Shown piece by piece: positions 1 through 7,902 of a stretch of 51,087 nucleotides of DNA. Within the stretch, counting starts at the first letter, position 1, and the number at the start of each line of letters is the position of its first letter. Below the pieces are notes generated by a model, which searched no databases, was not told the DNA's origin, and was given only the letters and a program-made list of their open reading frames with translations. The translations under genes were made by a program, and so were the position numbers. The DNA comes from Dinoroseobacter sp. (GTDB lineage Bacteria; Pseudomonadota; Alphaproteobacteria; Rhodobacterales; Rhodobacteraceae): contig JASJAW010000011.1 in assembly GCA_030066795.1 (NCBI GenBank), positions 1 to 51,087 of the forward strand, written 5' to 3'.

Positions 1-124
1 CGACAACCTGAAGTTCGGTGTTGAGCTGATCGCCCCGATCGCGATGGAAGACGGCCTCCGCTTCGCCATCCGCGAAGGCGGCCGCACCGTCGGCGCAGGC
101 GTCGTCTCAAAAATCATCGAGTGA
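1..124 (+). CDS. tuf: Elongation factor Tu, C-terminal end (partial)
   Basis: The window opens inside a gene whose last 40 codons read [20 protein letters not shown] followed by [20 protein letters not shown] and a TGA stop. This is the C-terminal beta-barrel end of EF-Tu, the GTPase that delivers aminoacyl-tRNA to the ribosome. The 5' part lies outside the window. A strong intrinsic terminator starts 24 bases after the stop, so this tuf copy ends its transcription unit. It is therefore probably not the str-operon copy, which in related bacteria is normally followed by rpsJ (inference). Confidence 0.95.
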   Translation, partial: DNLKFGVELIAPIAMEDGLRFAIREGGRTVGAGVVSKIIE

Positions 125-147
125 TCTCGGCATCTCTTGTATGGAAT

Positions 148-180
148 GGGGCGTTCCTTAGGGAGCGCCCCTTTCCTTTT
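148..180 (+). terminator. Intrinsic terminator of tuf
   Basis: A 10-bp stem (GGGGCGTTCC paired with GGAGCGCCCC, one G-T pair, loop TTAG) at 148-171 is followed directly by the T-rich tract CTTTCCTTTT-like at 171-180. It lies 24 bases after the tuf stop. It also argues against starting the next gene upstream, at the TTG at 137. Confidence 0.9.
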
Positions 181-202
181 GCCCCTGCCGAGAACTCAAT
201 CG

Positions 203-859
203 ATGCCGCTGCCGTTTCCAGATCCGCTGACACGAAATCCCCTGACGCTGCCGGACGGGACTGCGCATGCGGGGACAGTGTTCCTCAGTGCGGTCATTGA
301 CCATCCGCGGTTTGTCGTGGGCGACTACAGCTATGCCAGCGCCACCCACCCGCCAGCGGATTGGGCGGAGCATCTGGCACCGTACCTGTTTCCGAACTCC
401 GACGAACGTCTGGTTCTTGGGAAATTCTGTCAGATAGCCGACGGCGCAGTGTTCATTACAGCCTCGGCCAACCACCGCCGGGACGGGTTTTCGACCTACC
501 CATTCGCCGTGTTCGATCACGCCACTGCCGACGGCCGCCCGTCTCTGCCCGACTGGTCTGGGCCGGACACGATCTTGGGAAACGATGTCTGGCTGGGCAA
601 AGACGCGCGCATTTTGCCAGGGGCAAAACTTGGAAACGGGGTGATCGTGGCCGCCGGCGCAGTCGTGCGGGGCGAGGTTCCGGACTATGCGGTCGTGGCG
701 GGCAACCCGGGGCGCGTGGTGAAGATGCGCTTCAATCCTGACATCGTGGGACGGCTGAACGAGATCGCCTGGTGGGACTGGCCGATCGAGCGCATCCTTG
801 CCGCGGAGGCCGCCATCTGTGGGGACGATATTAGTGCTTTGGACGGGTTTACGTCCTAG
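203..859 (+). CDS. CatB/Vat-type hexapeptide acetyltransferase
   Basis: A 218-residue left-handed beta-helix acetyltransferase of the xenobiotic acetyltransferase (CatB/VatD) type, which moves acetyl from acetyl-CoA to a hydroxyl of a small acceptor. The visible signs are hexapeptide repeats at about residues 145-185 (ILGNDVWLGKDARILPGAKL, then VVAAGAVVRGEV-like turns), the closing segment VVAGNPGRVVKMRF, and the conserved SANHR segment that holds the catalytic His in this family. I chose the ATG at 203. The reading frame extends upstream to a TTG at 137, but that stretch encodes the tuf terminator hairpin. The 3' end overlaps the convergent methyltransferase-like gene by 4 bases. The acceptor is unknown; family membership alone does not show antibiotic resistance. 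Confidence 0.85.
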   Translation: MPLPFPDPLTRNPLTLPDGTAHAGTVFLSAVIDHPRFVVGDYSYASATHPPADWAEHLAPYLFPNSDERLVLGKFCQIADGAVFITASANHRRDGFSTYPFAVFDHATADGRPSLPDWSGPDTILGNDVWLGKDARILPGAKLGNGVIVAAGAVVRGEVPDYAVVAGNPGRVVKMRFNPDIVGRLNEIAWWDWPIERILAAEAAICGDDISALDGFTS

Positions 860-1812
860 AACTGGCGGGGCGCGCGCATCTGCCAGGAAATCCGCTTTCC
901 GGGGTTCGCGCGCACTCCGGCCACCGCCTTCCGAAATTGGCCGTTCATTCCCCAGTACTCCAGTTTTTCTCTTGTGGCTCGGATACCCTCGATTAAGTCC
1001 TGATCACAGCAGTCCGCAACTTCGGCGTTAGCGAGAAGTTGTGATGTCACGGGGGCCGTGCATAGGAAAACGACGGAGCTGTTTGTCGCGTAGGCCAACG
1101 GTCTAAAGCAGGCCTCGAGCCGCAGCATTTGCAACATTAGCCAGGGTTGGTTCCACGCGAGAAAATCTTGCTGAATAACGATGCTGCGCCCTGGAATGAG
1201 GCTGGGATAGAAATGTGCGGCGAAAGCGTCGAGACGGACTGCATGTTTTGCGGCATCAACTGCGAGCACCTCGATCGGGTCCCCCCGCCATCCGATGTCC
1301 TGTATCTCCCCATGATGGAGTTCGACACGGTCTTTCCACGGCGAAAGGTATCGCTCCGCCAGGGGCCTAAGGTCGTTGCCCTCGAAAGCGGGAACGCCTC
1401 GGGTATAGAGAACGCGTGCCTTGTTCTTTTCGTCTATGGTGAAGCGATCATAGGCGTGGACTGTTTGCGTGCCACCGCGTGCCGCGACACCCGCTGCCAG
1501 CCGGGCTGTCGAGCCCCCGGCGAACGCCCCAAGATCAACCAGAGCGCCCGCATCCTGCGCCCAGTTTTGGGCAACCCAGTAATACAAGCGACGCTCTTCG
1601 GGCGAGAGCATGGTCGGCACGTCGATCGCCGCTTCCGCCGCCCGTGTTTCGTCGAGGTTCCAAGGGGCCGCGGCGAACAGCACTTCTGGGTCGTCAATCT
1701 GCAGGCTTGAGACGGGCATGACGCCAGCATCCTCGACCGCGGCGGCAGTGGCAAGGCGCCGCTTCTGCCGCAAGGTTAAAAACCGCACTTGATTTCCCTG
1801 CCAATCCGCCAT
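856..1812 (-). CDS. Class I SAM-dependent methyltransferase-like protein
   Basis: A 318-residue protein with a Rossmann-type motif I at about residues 89-103 (ALVDLGAFAGGSTARLA) and a later acidic strand, EVLAVDAAKH, where a class I methyltransferase of the Methyltransf_24 type would have its post-I elements. The segment IPGRSIVIQQDF after it fits the strand before the last helix of such folds. The substrate is unknown. The ATG at 1812 is preferred: an in-frame ATG at 1857 lies inside the tRNA-Trp gene. The start is 18 bases from the divergent tRNA. The gene is convergent with, and overlaps by 4 bases, the acetyltransferase gene. Confidence 0.65.
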   Translation of the reverse strand: MADWQGNQVRFLTLRQKRRLATAAAVEDAGVMPVSSLQIDDPEVLFAAAPWNLDETRAAEAAIDVPTMLSPEERRLYYWVAQNWAQDAGALVDLGAFAGGSTARLAAGVAARGGTQTVHAYDRFTIDEKNKARVLYTRGVPAFEGNDLRPLAERYLSPWKDRVELHHGEIQDIGWRGDPIEVLAVDAAKHAVRLDAFAAHFYPSLIPGRSIVIQQDFLAWNQPWLMLQMLRLEACFRPLAYATNSSVVFLCTAPVTSQLLANAEVADCCDQDLIEGIRATREKLEYWGMNGQFRKAVAGVRANPGKRISWQMRAPRQF

Positions 1813-1830
1813 ACCCCTGCCGCTGGCCTT

Positions 1831-1906
1831 AGGGGTGTAGCTCAGTTGGTAGAGCATCGGTCTCCAAAACCGAGGGTCGGGGGTTCGAGCCCCTCCGCCC
1901 CTGCCA
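1831..1906 (+). tRNA. tRNA-Trp (anticodon CCA)
   Basis: A complete cloverleaf. The acceptor stem AGGGGTG pairs with CGCCCCT, the D-arm contains TAGCTCAGTTGGTAGAGC, the anticodon CCA is at 1864-1866, the T-arm is GGGGGTTCGAGCCCC, the discriminator is G1903, and CCA is encoded at 1904-1906. In many alphaproteobacteria tuf, tRNA-Trp, secE and nusG follow each other. Here two unrelated genes separate tuf from the tRNA, and secE is not downstream. Confidence 0.97.
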
Positions 1907-2184
1907 AGGCCGCAAGCAATCTCTCAGAACCGTTGCGCGATGCGTAGGCCTGGCTAGCCTTCTGCGCTGGATCGCTTACGTTCGCGCCGAATGGCGCGAA
2001 GCCGAAAGTTCTTGGCGCTTATTCAACGCCGGTTTGGTTTGCCAATACCTATCTCCACTGAGTAGGGCAGCGAAACCACTATCTCACTTGAGAGCTGGAT
2101 CGCGTCCCGGCAGGAGGTGCTCAGATAAGTGCAGTCTGGACGGCTTCGTAATTTGAAACCTGCACAAAGAAGTGGAGGCATGAC
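1907..2184. other. Intergenic stretch without a supported gene
   Basis: These 278 bases between tRNA-Trp and the 49-codon ORF hold no convincing coding frame, no second tRNA and no strong terminator with a T tract. A short self-complementary stretch (CGCGCCGAATGGCGCG near 1984-1999) could form a hairpin. secE, which often lies here, is absent. Confidence 0.5.
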
Positions 2185-2334
2185 ATGAGCCCTCAATACA
2201 AAACCGTCGATGAAATGCTGGCCATGTACGACGACAAACTGCTTGCGGCGGGTAACTCCAAGCTGCAACTGAGCCGCCCGATCTATAAGACTGCGTCTCA
2301 GGTGCTGGCTGATTTCGAACATGCTTTGCGCTGA
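2185..2334 (+). CDS. Small hypothetical protein (49 aa)
   Basis: An ATG preceded by GGAGG at 2173-2177 opens a 49-codon frame beginning MSPQYKTVDEMLAMYDDKLL and ending in FEHALR. The protein is soluble, mostly helical in character and slightly charged. Codon use looks coding (many GC-ending codons) and the ribosome binding site is well placed. I do not recognise the family. It lies between tRNA-Trp and accA, in the same direction as both. Confidence 0.55.
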   Translation: MSPQYKTVDEMLAMYDDKLLAAGNSKLQLSRPIYKTASQVLADFEHALR

Positions 2335-2512
2335 TCTGTAGCGAGCCCTCCCACCCTAGTATCAGGTGTTTCGCCTGTGCTCGGCCGCAGCTGGCCTCAG
2401 GCCCGATTTTCGTTTCAGTCACGAAGGGCTGGGCGCGTTGCAATTGACGGACGGTTGCATCGGTCGTGACGCGCGGTCATATACACGCCGAATGGTGTGG
2501 AGCTTGGCCCGA

Positions 2513-3475
2513 ATGCAGAACTATCTTGAATTCGAAAAACCGCTTGCTGAGATCGAAGGCAAAGCAGCCGAACTTCGTGCCTTGGCGCAAAGCTCAGACA
2601 AGATGGATATCGACAAGGAAGTCTCCGCGCTAGACGAGAAGGCCGGCAAACTGCTGGTCGACCTTTATGCCGATCTTACCCCCTGGCAGAAATGCCAGGT
2701 CGCGCGACATCCTGATCGTCCACATTGCAAAGATTACATCGATGCGCTGTTCACTGAGTATACACCGCTTGCCGGTGATCGGAATTTCGCAGACGACCAC
2801 GCGGTTATGGGCGGGCTGGCCCGGCTCGGAGATCGCCCGGTCGTTGTTATCGGCCATGAAAAGGGCAACGACACGAAGTCGCGTATTGAACGGAACTTTG
2901 GCATGGCACGTCCCGAAGGCTATCGCAAAGCCATTCGGCTTATGGATCTGGCCGATCGGTTTGGCCTTCCGGTTATCACATTGATTGACACTCCGGGTGC
3001 GTATCCGGGAAAGGGCGCGGAAGAGAGGGGCCAGTCCGAAGCTATTGCTCGCTCGACCGAGAAGTGCCTGCAATTGCGCGTCCCACTCGTTTCCGTCGTC
3101 ATCGGCGAGGGTGGTTCGGGAGGTGCCGTAGCATTTGCCACGGCCAATCGGATCGCGATGTTGGAGCATTCGATCTATTCGGTGATTTCGCCCGAAGGAT
3201 GCGCGTCGATCCTCTGGAAAGATGCCGAGAAGATGAAAGAAGCTGCGGAAGCGTTGCGCCTGACTGCGCAGGATCTGATGGCCCTTGGCGTTGTAGATCG
3301 GATTATCGCTGAACCCGTCGGCGGCGCACAGCGCCAAAAGGACGAAGCTATCTCTGCCGTTGGTCAGACGCTGGAAGCTTTGCTCTCGGAACTAAGCCAT
3401 CTGTCTCCCGCGGCATTGGTCGATGATCGCCGGAACAAGTTTCTGACCATGGGGGCACAGGGCCTCGCGGCGTGA
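2513..3475 (+). CDS. accA: Acetyl-CoA carboxylase carboxyltransferase subunit alpha
   Basis: AccA (320 aa, usual length about 319) is half of the carboxyltransferase that moves CO2 from biotin-carboxyl carrier protein to acetyl-CoA, giving malonyl-CoA for fatty-acid synthesis. Diagnostic segments are [15 protein letters not shown] at the N-terminus, the crotonase-fold core [24 protein letters not shown] motif, and [17 protein letters not shown] followed by [16 protein letters not shown]. The ATG at 2513 gives the family N-terminus ([10 protein letters not shown]); the frame is open 147 bases further upstream, but that part has no family similarity. accD is not in the window, as is usual in alphaproteobacteria. 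Confidence 0.97.
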   Translation: MQNYLEFEKPLAEIEGKAAELRALAQSSDKMDIDKEVSALDEKAGKLLVDLYADLTPWQKCQVARHPDRPHCKDYIDALFTEYTPLAGDRNFADDHAVMGGLARLGDRPVVVIGHEKGNDTKSRIERNFGMARPEGYRKAIRLMDLADRFGLPVITLIDTPGAYPGKGAEERGQSEAIARSTEKCLQLRVPLVSVVIGEGGSGGAVAFATANRIAMLEHSIYSVISPEGCASILWKDAEKMKEAAEALRLTAQDLMALGVVDRIIAEPVGGAQRQKDEAISAVGQTLEALLSELSHLSPAALVDDRRNKFLTMGAQGLAA

Positions 3476-3577
3476 AATGGTCGCCTGGGGTTATGGATCA
3501 ATTGGCTGTAGTGAGCTTGCGTTTTTAGGCGTGGCACGGTTCAGTCCGCTTAGGTTTTTTCCAGAAGGTCCACATCG

Positions 3578-4126
3578 ATGACTCATACCTTAAAGCTACT
3601 TGCGCTTCTCCTCAGTTTTCTTCCGATCAGCGCCACGGCGCAAATGGCGGACAGGTCACTGACAATTGAAACCAGCGCGGTCGTCGACGGCATTGATCCG
3701 GATACCCGTGAAATCGTTCTGAAAGACCCGGAAACCGGTGCGACTGAGCTGATCATCGCGGGACCCGAGGTGCGGAATTTCGACCAGATCTCCATCGGTG
3801 ACACGGTTCGTGCGCAAGTTACATTGGGGATCACCGCGCGCATGGCTCTGCCGGGGGAAAGCGACTCGGTTGCGTCGCTCGAAGGGCGTGCGCAAGAAGG
3901 TGAGACGCCTGGCGCGCTCGATGCAGTTGCACTCACGCGTGTTCTTGAGCTTGTGTCTTATGACCAAGAGACGTTTGTGGCCGTCATGCGGGATGACGAC
4001 GACATTTATCGGTCGATATTCGTGGAGTCCGAAGTCGGTCGAGAGTTCGCGTCCGGACTGGCCGCAGGTGATCGAGTGGCGATTACTTTTTCCGAGTCGG
4101 TCGCAATCGGCATTGTTGAAGAGTAA
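3578..4126 (+). CDS. Exported hypothetical protein
   Basis: A 182-residue protein with a clear Sec signal peptide (MTHTLKLLALLLSFLPISAT, cleavage predicted after ATA, residue 21). The mature part is acidic, rich in beta-type alternation, and has two copies of a pattern reading 'target property, then valine-rich strand' (VRAQVTLG and DRVAITFS). This suggests a small periplasmic beta-barrel or OB-like fold. I do not recognise the family. It lies 102 bases after accA without an obvious terminator between them and is convergent with the dipeptidase gene (13-base gap). Confidence 0.75.
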   Translation: MTHTLKLLALLLSFLPISATAQMADRSLTIETSAVVDGIDPDTREIVLKDPETGATELIIAGPEVRNFDQISIGDTVRAQVTLGITARMALPGESDSVASLEGRAQEGETPGALDAVALTRVLELVSYDQETFVAVMRDDDDIYRSIFVESEVGREFASGLAAGDRVAITFSESVAIGIVEE

Positions 4127-4139
4127 ACCTACTCCGACA

Positions 4140-4937
4140 TCAGGGTGCTTCGGCGGGACCATAGAGTGCCGCCGGCGCCCGCATAATCCGTGCCCACATT
4201 TGGTCGCCAAAGCTGAAATGCCACCACTCGGTCGGGTTGTTTGCGAGGCCCTCGGCGGCCATCAGGTGAAAAAGTAAACGGCGGTTTGCTCGCGCTTCCA
4301 AATCGGAGAAGCTGGCGTCTTCCGGCGTGTCCTCAAAATGGGCCGTGTTCGAAACAGCCGTCACATCGTCGAAGATCGCCCCCATATGCAGCGGCGCGCC
4401 AAAGCTGTCGCGCAGTGTCAGGTCCACTGCTGCGCCGGTCGCATGGGGCGGGGGCGAGTGCGGGTCGATCACACCGCCCGGCGCGCCCTTTGCCCAGTAC
4501 TTATTGACTTCAGACCGGAGTGCAGCCCCTTCCAGCCCGCGTGTGCGGCGCAGGTAATCTGGCATCCAGTGATCATAGAAGCTGTTTTGAACTGCAACAG
4601 GTCGCCATGCGTCATAGACCCAAAGCGACAATCCCAGAGGGGCAATTCTCGCGTTGATCCGGCACAGCCTTTCGGCCACGCCCATCCGTAGCCACAAGCC
4701 AGGGATGCTGCCGGTAATCTTTTGGTAGTAGGGTGCGTTGTCGGCACGGTGATAGTGGTTCGCACCTGCAATGCCCTGGGGTCCGATCTCGACCAGAGGT
4801 TCGGTGTTCTCGGCAGAGGAAAGATCGACTGGATGCGCGCGGTAATCGCCCTTGCGCGCCTCAGCTTCTTCCACCGCGCCTGCAATCGGTGTTGCGCGGA
4901 GCCGCGCAAAATCATCCCAAGTCATTGCACCATTCAT
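4140..4937 (-). CDS. VanX-type D-alanyl-D-alanine dipeptidase (peptidase M15D)
   Basis: A zinc dipeptidase that hydrolyses D-Ala-D-Ala. The zinc site is visible as HATGAAVDLTL (the SxHxxGxAxD-like motif) and the distal EWWHFSF, with WRP supplying the conserved arginine. The region DYRAHPVDLSSAENTEPLVEIG starts the conserved domain. The start is uncertain. I give the ATG at 4937 (265 aa), which leaves about 100 bases for the divergent dat promoter. Two further ATGs (5039, 5048) would overlap the dat start codon and add a basic amphipathic leader (MAILRSVARAIWRAAKATVK). The divergent neighbour is a D-amino-acid transaminase, so the pair fits D-alanine turnover from peptidoglycan (inference). 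Confidence 0.85.
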   Translation of the reverse strand: MNGAMTWDDFARLRATPIAGAVEEAEARKGDYRAHPVDLSSAENTEPLVEIGPQGIAGANHYHRADNAPYYQKITGSIPGLWLRMGVAERLCRINARIAPLGLSLWVYDAWRPVAVQNSFYDHWMPDYLRRTRGLEGAALRSEVNKYWAKGAPGGVIDPHSPPPHATGAAVDLTLRDSFGAPLHMGAIFDDVTAVSNTAHFEDTPEDASFSDLEARANRRLLFHLMAAEGLANNPTEWWHFSFGDQMWARIMRAPAALYGPAEAP

Positions 4938-5037
4938 GGCGGCACCCTGCGGCGCGTTCTCGCGAGATGCAATATCGCGCTTGACCGTAGCCTTCGCAGC
5001 CCGCCATATCGCGCGAGCGACAGACCGGAGGATTGCC

Positions 5038-5892
5038 ATGAGCCGCATCGTTTATGTCAACGGAGAATTTGTACCTGAAGAAGAGGCAAAGATTTCTGTC
5101 TTTGATCGGGGTTTTCTCTTTGCAGATGGCGTCTACGAAGTGACCTCGGTGCTGGACGGCAAACTCATCGACTTCGATGGCCACGCAAAACGTCTGGAGC
5201 GCTCTCTTTCGGAACTGGAAATGGATGCGCCGGTGACCATGGAAGAGTTGTTGGACATTCACCGCGAACTGGTCGCGCGAAACGAGGTGAATGAGGGCTT
5301 GGTCTACCTACAGGTGACACGCGGGGCTGCCGATCGGGATTTTGCCTATCCGGAAGGCGCTGCACCCTCGCTTGTACTGTTTACGCAGTCCAAGTCACTG
5401 GCTGAGGCGCCTGCCGCTGAAACCGGAATTCGCGTTATCTCTATTCCTGACGCCCGGTGGGGCCGCCGTGATATCAAAACAGTCCAGTTGCTTTACCCGT
5501 CGATGGGGAAAATGATGGCAAAAGCCGCTGGTGTTGACGACGCTTGGATGGTTGAGGACGGGGCCGTCACAGAAGGTACGTCGAACAATGCTTATATCGT
5601 TACCCAGGACGGCACTATCGTGACTCGCCACTTGGGTACCGAAATCCTGCACGGCATCACCCGAGCAGCTGTTTTGCGCTTTGCGCGCGAAGCACAAATG
5701 AAAGTCGAGGAACGGTCCTTCACTCTTGAAGAAGCCAAGGCAGCGAAAGAAGCGTTTATTACCTCGGCGTCAACTTTCGTGATGCCAGTTGTTGAACTCG
5801 ACGGCGACACGATCGGAGACGGCGCTCCCGGTCCAGTGGCTACACGCCTGCGCGAAATCTATCTTGAAGAGAGCCGCGCAAAGGCAGTCTGA
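5038..5892 (+). CDS. dat: D-amino-acid transaminase
   Basis: A class IV PLP aminotransferase of 284 aa, interconverting D-alanine/2-oxoglutarate and pyruvate/D-glutamate. The N-terminus MSRIVYVNGEF followed by DRGFLFADGVYEVTSVLDGKL is characteristic of D-AAT. The PLP lysine is in RRDIKTVQLL and the cofactor-phosphate segment in TEGTSNNAYIV. GGAGG at 5026-5030 supports the ATG at 5038; the frame is open far upstream, but that is the antisense strand of the dipeptidase gene. A branched-chain or 4-amino-4-deoxychorismate specificity is possible in this fold but less likely. Confidence 0.88.
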   Translation: MSRIVYVNGEFVPEEEAKISVFDRGFLFADGVYEVTSVLDGKLIDFDGHAKRLERSLSELEMDAPVTMEELLDIHRELVARNEVNEGLVYLQVTRGAADRDFAYPEGAAPSLVLFTQSKSLAEAPAAETGIRVISIPDARWGRRDIKTVQLLYPSMGKMMAKAAGVDDAWMVEDGAVTEGTSNNAYIVTQDGTIVTRHLGTEILHGITRAAVLRFAREAQMKVEERSFTLEEAKAAKEAFITSASTFVMPVVELDGDTIGDGAPGPVATRLREIYLEESRAKAV

Positions 5893-6000
5893 AGCCTCTG
5901 GGCTTAGACACAACCGGGACTCAACTCAGACAGGCAGAGCGCGGTAAGAAACCGCGGAAGTGGGTGCTTTAAAAAAGAGCAAGGCGCCTATCATATGCGT

Positions 6001-6243
6001 TCAGGCGGCTAGTCGTAGCGCCAGATACGGAGCGATGTTCAAAGCCAGGATGATAATTTTGTAGCTGCCCAGCCAGCTGTACCACAATTCGCGCACGCGG
6101 GCTTCGGGGATGTCGAACACACCTGTATGGAGACGCAGGACCAGGTCGCGCATTGTGAACATCGACAAGACAGCAAGTAGATAAATGATCAGGTTGACGA
6201 CTGTCATCCAGCCAAAAAATGTCGCAAGCCCCTCAATCGTCAT
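6001..6243 (-). CDS. Small two-helix membrane protein, DUF6868-like
   Basis: An 80-residue protein with two transmembrane segments (about residues 12-32 and 60-78) flanking a short polar stretch (RLHTGVFDIPEARVRELWYS). The layout and sequence style match the small DUF6868 family, of unknown function; this assignment is from memory. It lies 60 bases downstream of the six-helix membrane protein gene on the same strand, so the two may be cotranscribed. Confidence 0.65.
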   Translation of the reverse strand: MTIEGLATFFGWMTVVNLIIYLLAVLSMFTMRDLVLRLHTGVFDIPEARVRELWYSWLGSYKIIILALNIAPYLALRLAA

Positions 6244-6303
6244 AGTGCCCTCTCTGAGTAACTCTTTGCGACGATATCACAGGAAACGAGGTTGCGTGAC
6301 CTG

Positions 6304-7425
6304 TCACCCGTCGTCCGCAGACCCACCTGAGCCGCTTTCGCCGGATGATCCGCCGCGCAAACCGATTGCTTTGGAAATAGAGGCCAACGTTTCGCGGCGT
6401 ACGGTGTCGTCATCAATTTCTGCGGCAATGACATTGGCAAGAAAAATGTCGTGGCTCCGAACAAGGCGATTATGGAATGCGTTTACATTGGACGAGATCG
6501 TCGCCTGAATGCGTAGCACAATTGCTGCGACCACATTGATCATGATCGCGTTGGCAGCGCCTACAGCGGCCACAACCAGTTTCGAGCCTTCCTCAGTCGC
6601 ATCAGAGCCGACGATGGCTTGGATCGTCCAGATGGTGATTCCGATCCCGGCAATCACGCACAGTATCGCGACAGTTATGGTCACACGGCTGTTGAAACGA
6701 TTGATGGCGTAGTAGCTGCTCAGGTTGCGCTGATTGGTGAGCAGTAGCTTACGGGCGCGCGAGACATCGGCCTTTTCCTCGACTGGTATAACGTCGTGCT
6801 CAAGTTCGAGGCGGTCATGTTCCCGGCGTGCGCTGCGGGCCGAGCGGAAGCGCGTAATCGCCCATCCAAGAAGGAACAACCCGATCAGGCCAATGGCGAC
6901 GACTTCGTACTCATACTCCTCCAATTCGGCTTCGGTATAGCGTGTGCCCTCGTGATACTCGCGCAAGAAATCCTCGACAGAGAACCCGAACCAGATCAAA
7001 CACATGACCGCAATCGAGCCAAGAAGGATTCCTGATGCCTCGGAATACCGGGCGCGGTTGCGCACCAAACGCATCCTTTTGCGCGAGACGATCTCACGGC
7101 TCAGGAAGGTAAGCCGTTCGTTTTGCTCCTGTTCGTCATTCTCGGTTAGCAGGCCATAGAGTTCAGGCCTGGCAAACTCTAGACGCTCCGCTGCCAGATC
7201 TCGAGCTTCGTCTCTCTTGGTCATGAACATGAAAAAGGTTGCCACTCCACCGACAAAGGCGAGACCTGTGGCTTCATCATTTGATCCAATAGAGCCGCCA
7301 ATCGCTGCAAAAAGAATAAGTGCCACTCCGACGATAAGTGACCTTTTCCACCACTTATCAGCTGCAGCTTCCTGTTCTTTCAGGTCTTCGGCATGGTCTT
7401 TAATTAGCTGGCTGGGTGATTTCAT
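6304..7425 (-). CDS. Six-helix membrane protein, TRADD-N-associated membrane-domain-like
   Basis: A 373-residue membrane protein built as three helical hairpins: predicted segments at about residues 29-47/52-68, 131-149/175-191 and 248-268/282-304. Charged, probably cytoplasmic coiled stretches lie between them, and the tail is Gly/Ser-rich (GGSSGESGSGG). The last hairpin and its flanks (NQRNLSSYYAINRFNSRVTI before, NVNAFHNRLVRSHDIFLANV after) resemble the TRADD-N-associated two-transmembrane domain described in predicted bacterial conflict systems. That resemblance is my recollection of the family pattern, not a search. No effector domain or nuclease is fused or adjacent. Its only likely partner is the DUF6868-like gene downstream. 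Confidence 0.6.
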   Translation of the reverse strand: MKSPSQLIKDHAEDLKEQEAAADKWWKRSLIVGVALILFAAIGGSIGSNDEATGLAFVGGVATFFMFMTKRDEARDLAAERLEFARPELYGLLTENDEQEQNERLTFLSREIVSRKRMRLVRNRARYSEASGILLGSIAVMCLIWFGFSVEDFLREYHEGTRYTEAELEEYEYEVVAIGLIGLFLLGWAITRFRSARSARREHDRLELEHDVIPVEEKADVSRARKLLLTNQRNLSSYYAINRFNSRVTITVAILCVIAGIGITIWTIQAIVGSDATEEGSKLVVAAVGAANAIMINVVAAIVLRIQATISSNVNAFHNRLVRSHDIFLANVIAAEIDDDTVRRETLASISKAIGLRGGSSGESGSGGSADDG

Positions 7426-7584
7426 GTCAGCGCCGAACCAAATGGTTTAAAACAAAAGGCTCACGCCCCTGCATCCGAGGATGGCAGCGTGTGGCGTCAA
7501 AAATCAAGTTTTGTGTGCAGGTATGCAAAACGCCTGTAGCAACAAGCATGGGCTATATCGCGTCGCCCAACGCCTTGTGTGACC
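7426..7584. other. Intergenic stretch
   Basis: These 159 bases lie upstream of the six-helix membrane protein gene (so probably hold its promoter) and downstream of the DUF1244 gene. I see no hairpin with a T tract and no supported small gene. Confidence 0.4.
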
Positions 7585-7902
7585 TCAGCCGTTCTTGTCT
7601 GTTACGTTTTCCTTGAACGCGACCTCGAACTCAGCCTTTTTCTCAGCGCTGGCCTCAGTTTGATAGTTCGCTTTCCATTCGGACATTGGCATGCCGTAGA
7701 AAATCTCGCGCGCCTCTTCCTTGCCCATCTCGATGCCTTTTTCCTGAGCCGCTTCCTGATACCAGCGACTGAGGCAGTTCCGGCAAAATCCGGCGAGGTT
7801 CATCATGTCGATGTTCTGTACATCGGTCCGCTCTTGCATCAGGTGCTTTTGCAAAGCACGAAATGCAGCCGCTTCGAGTTCGATCCGGGTTTGATCATCC
7901 AT
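7585..7902 (-). CDS. DUF1244 family protein
   Basis: A 105-residue soluble protein with the DUF1244 signature around residues 35-50 (MNLAGFCRNCLSRWYQEAA) and the downstream IFYGMPMSEWKANYQ. The CxxC pair suggests metal binding, but the function is unknown. Its ATG overlaps the stop region of the upstream N-formylglutamate amidohydrolase gene by 8 bases, so they are translationally coupled and cotranscribed. Confidence 0.9.
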   Translation of the reverse strand: MDDQTRIELEAAAFRALQKHLMQERTDVQNIDMMNLAGFCRNCLSRWYQEAAQEKGIEMGKEEAREIFYGMPMSEWKANYQTEASAEKKAEFEVAFKENVTDKNG

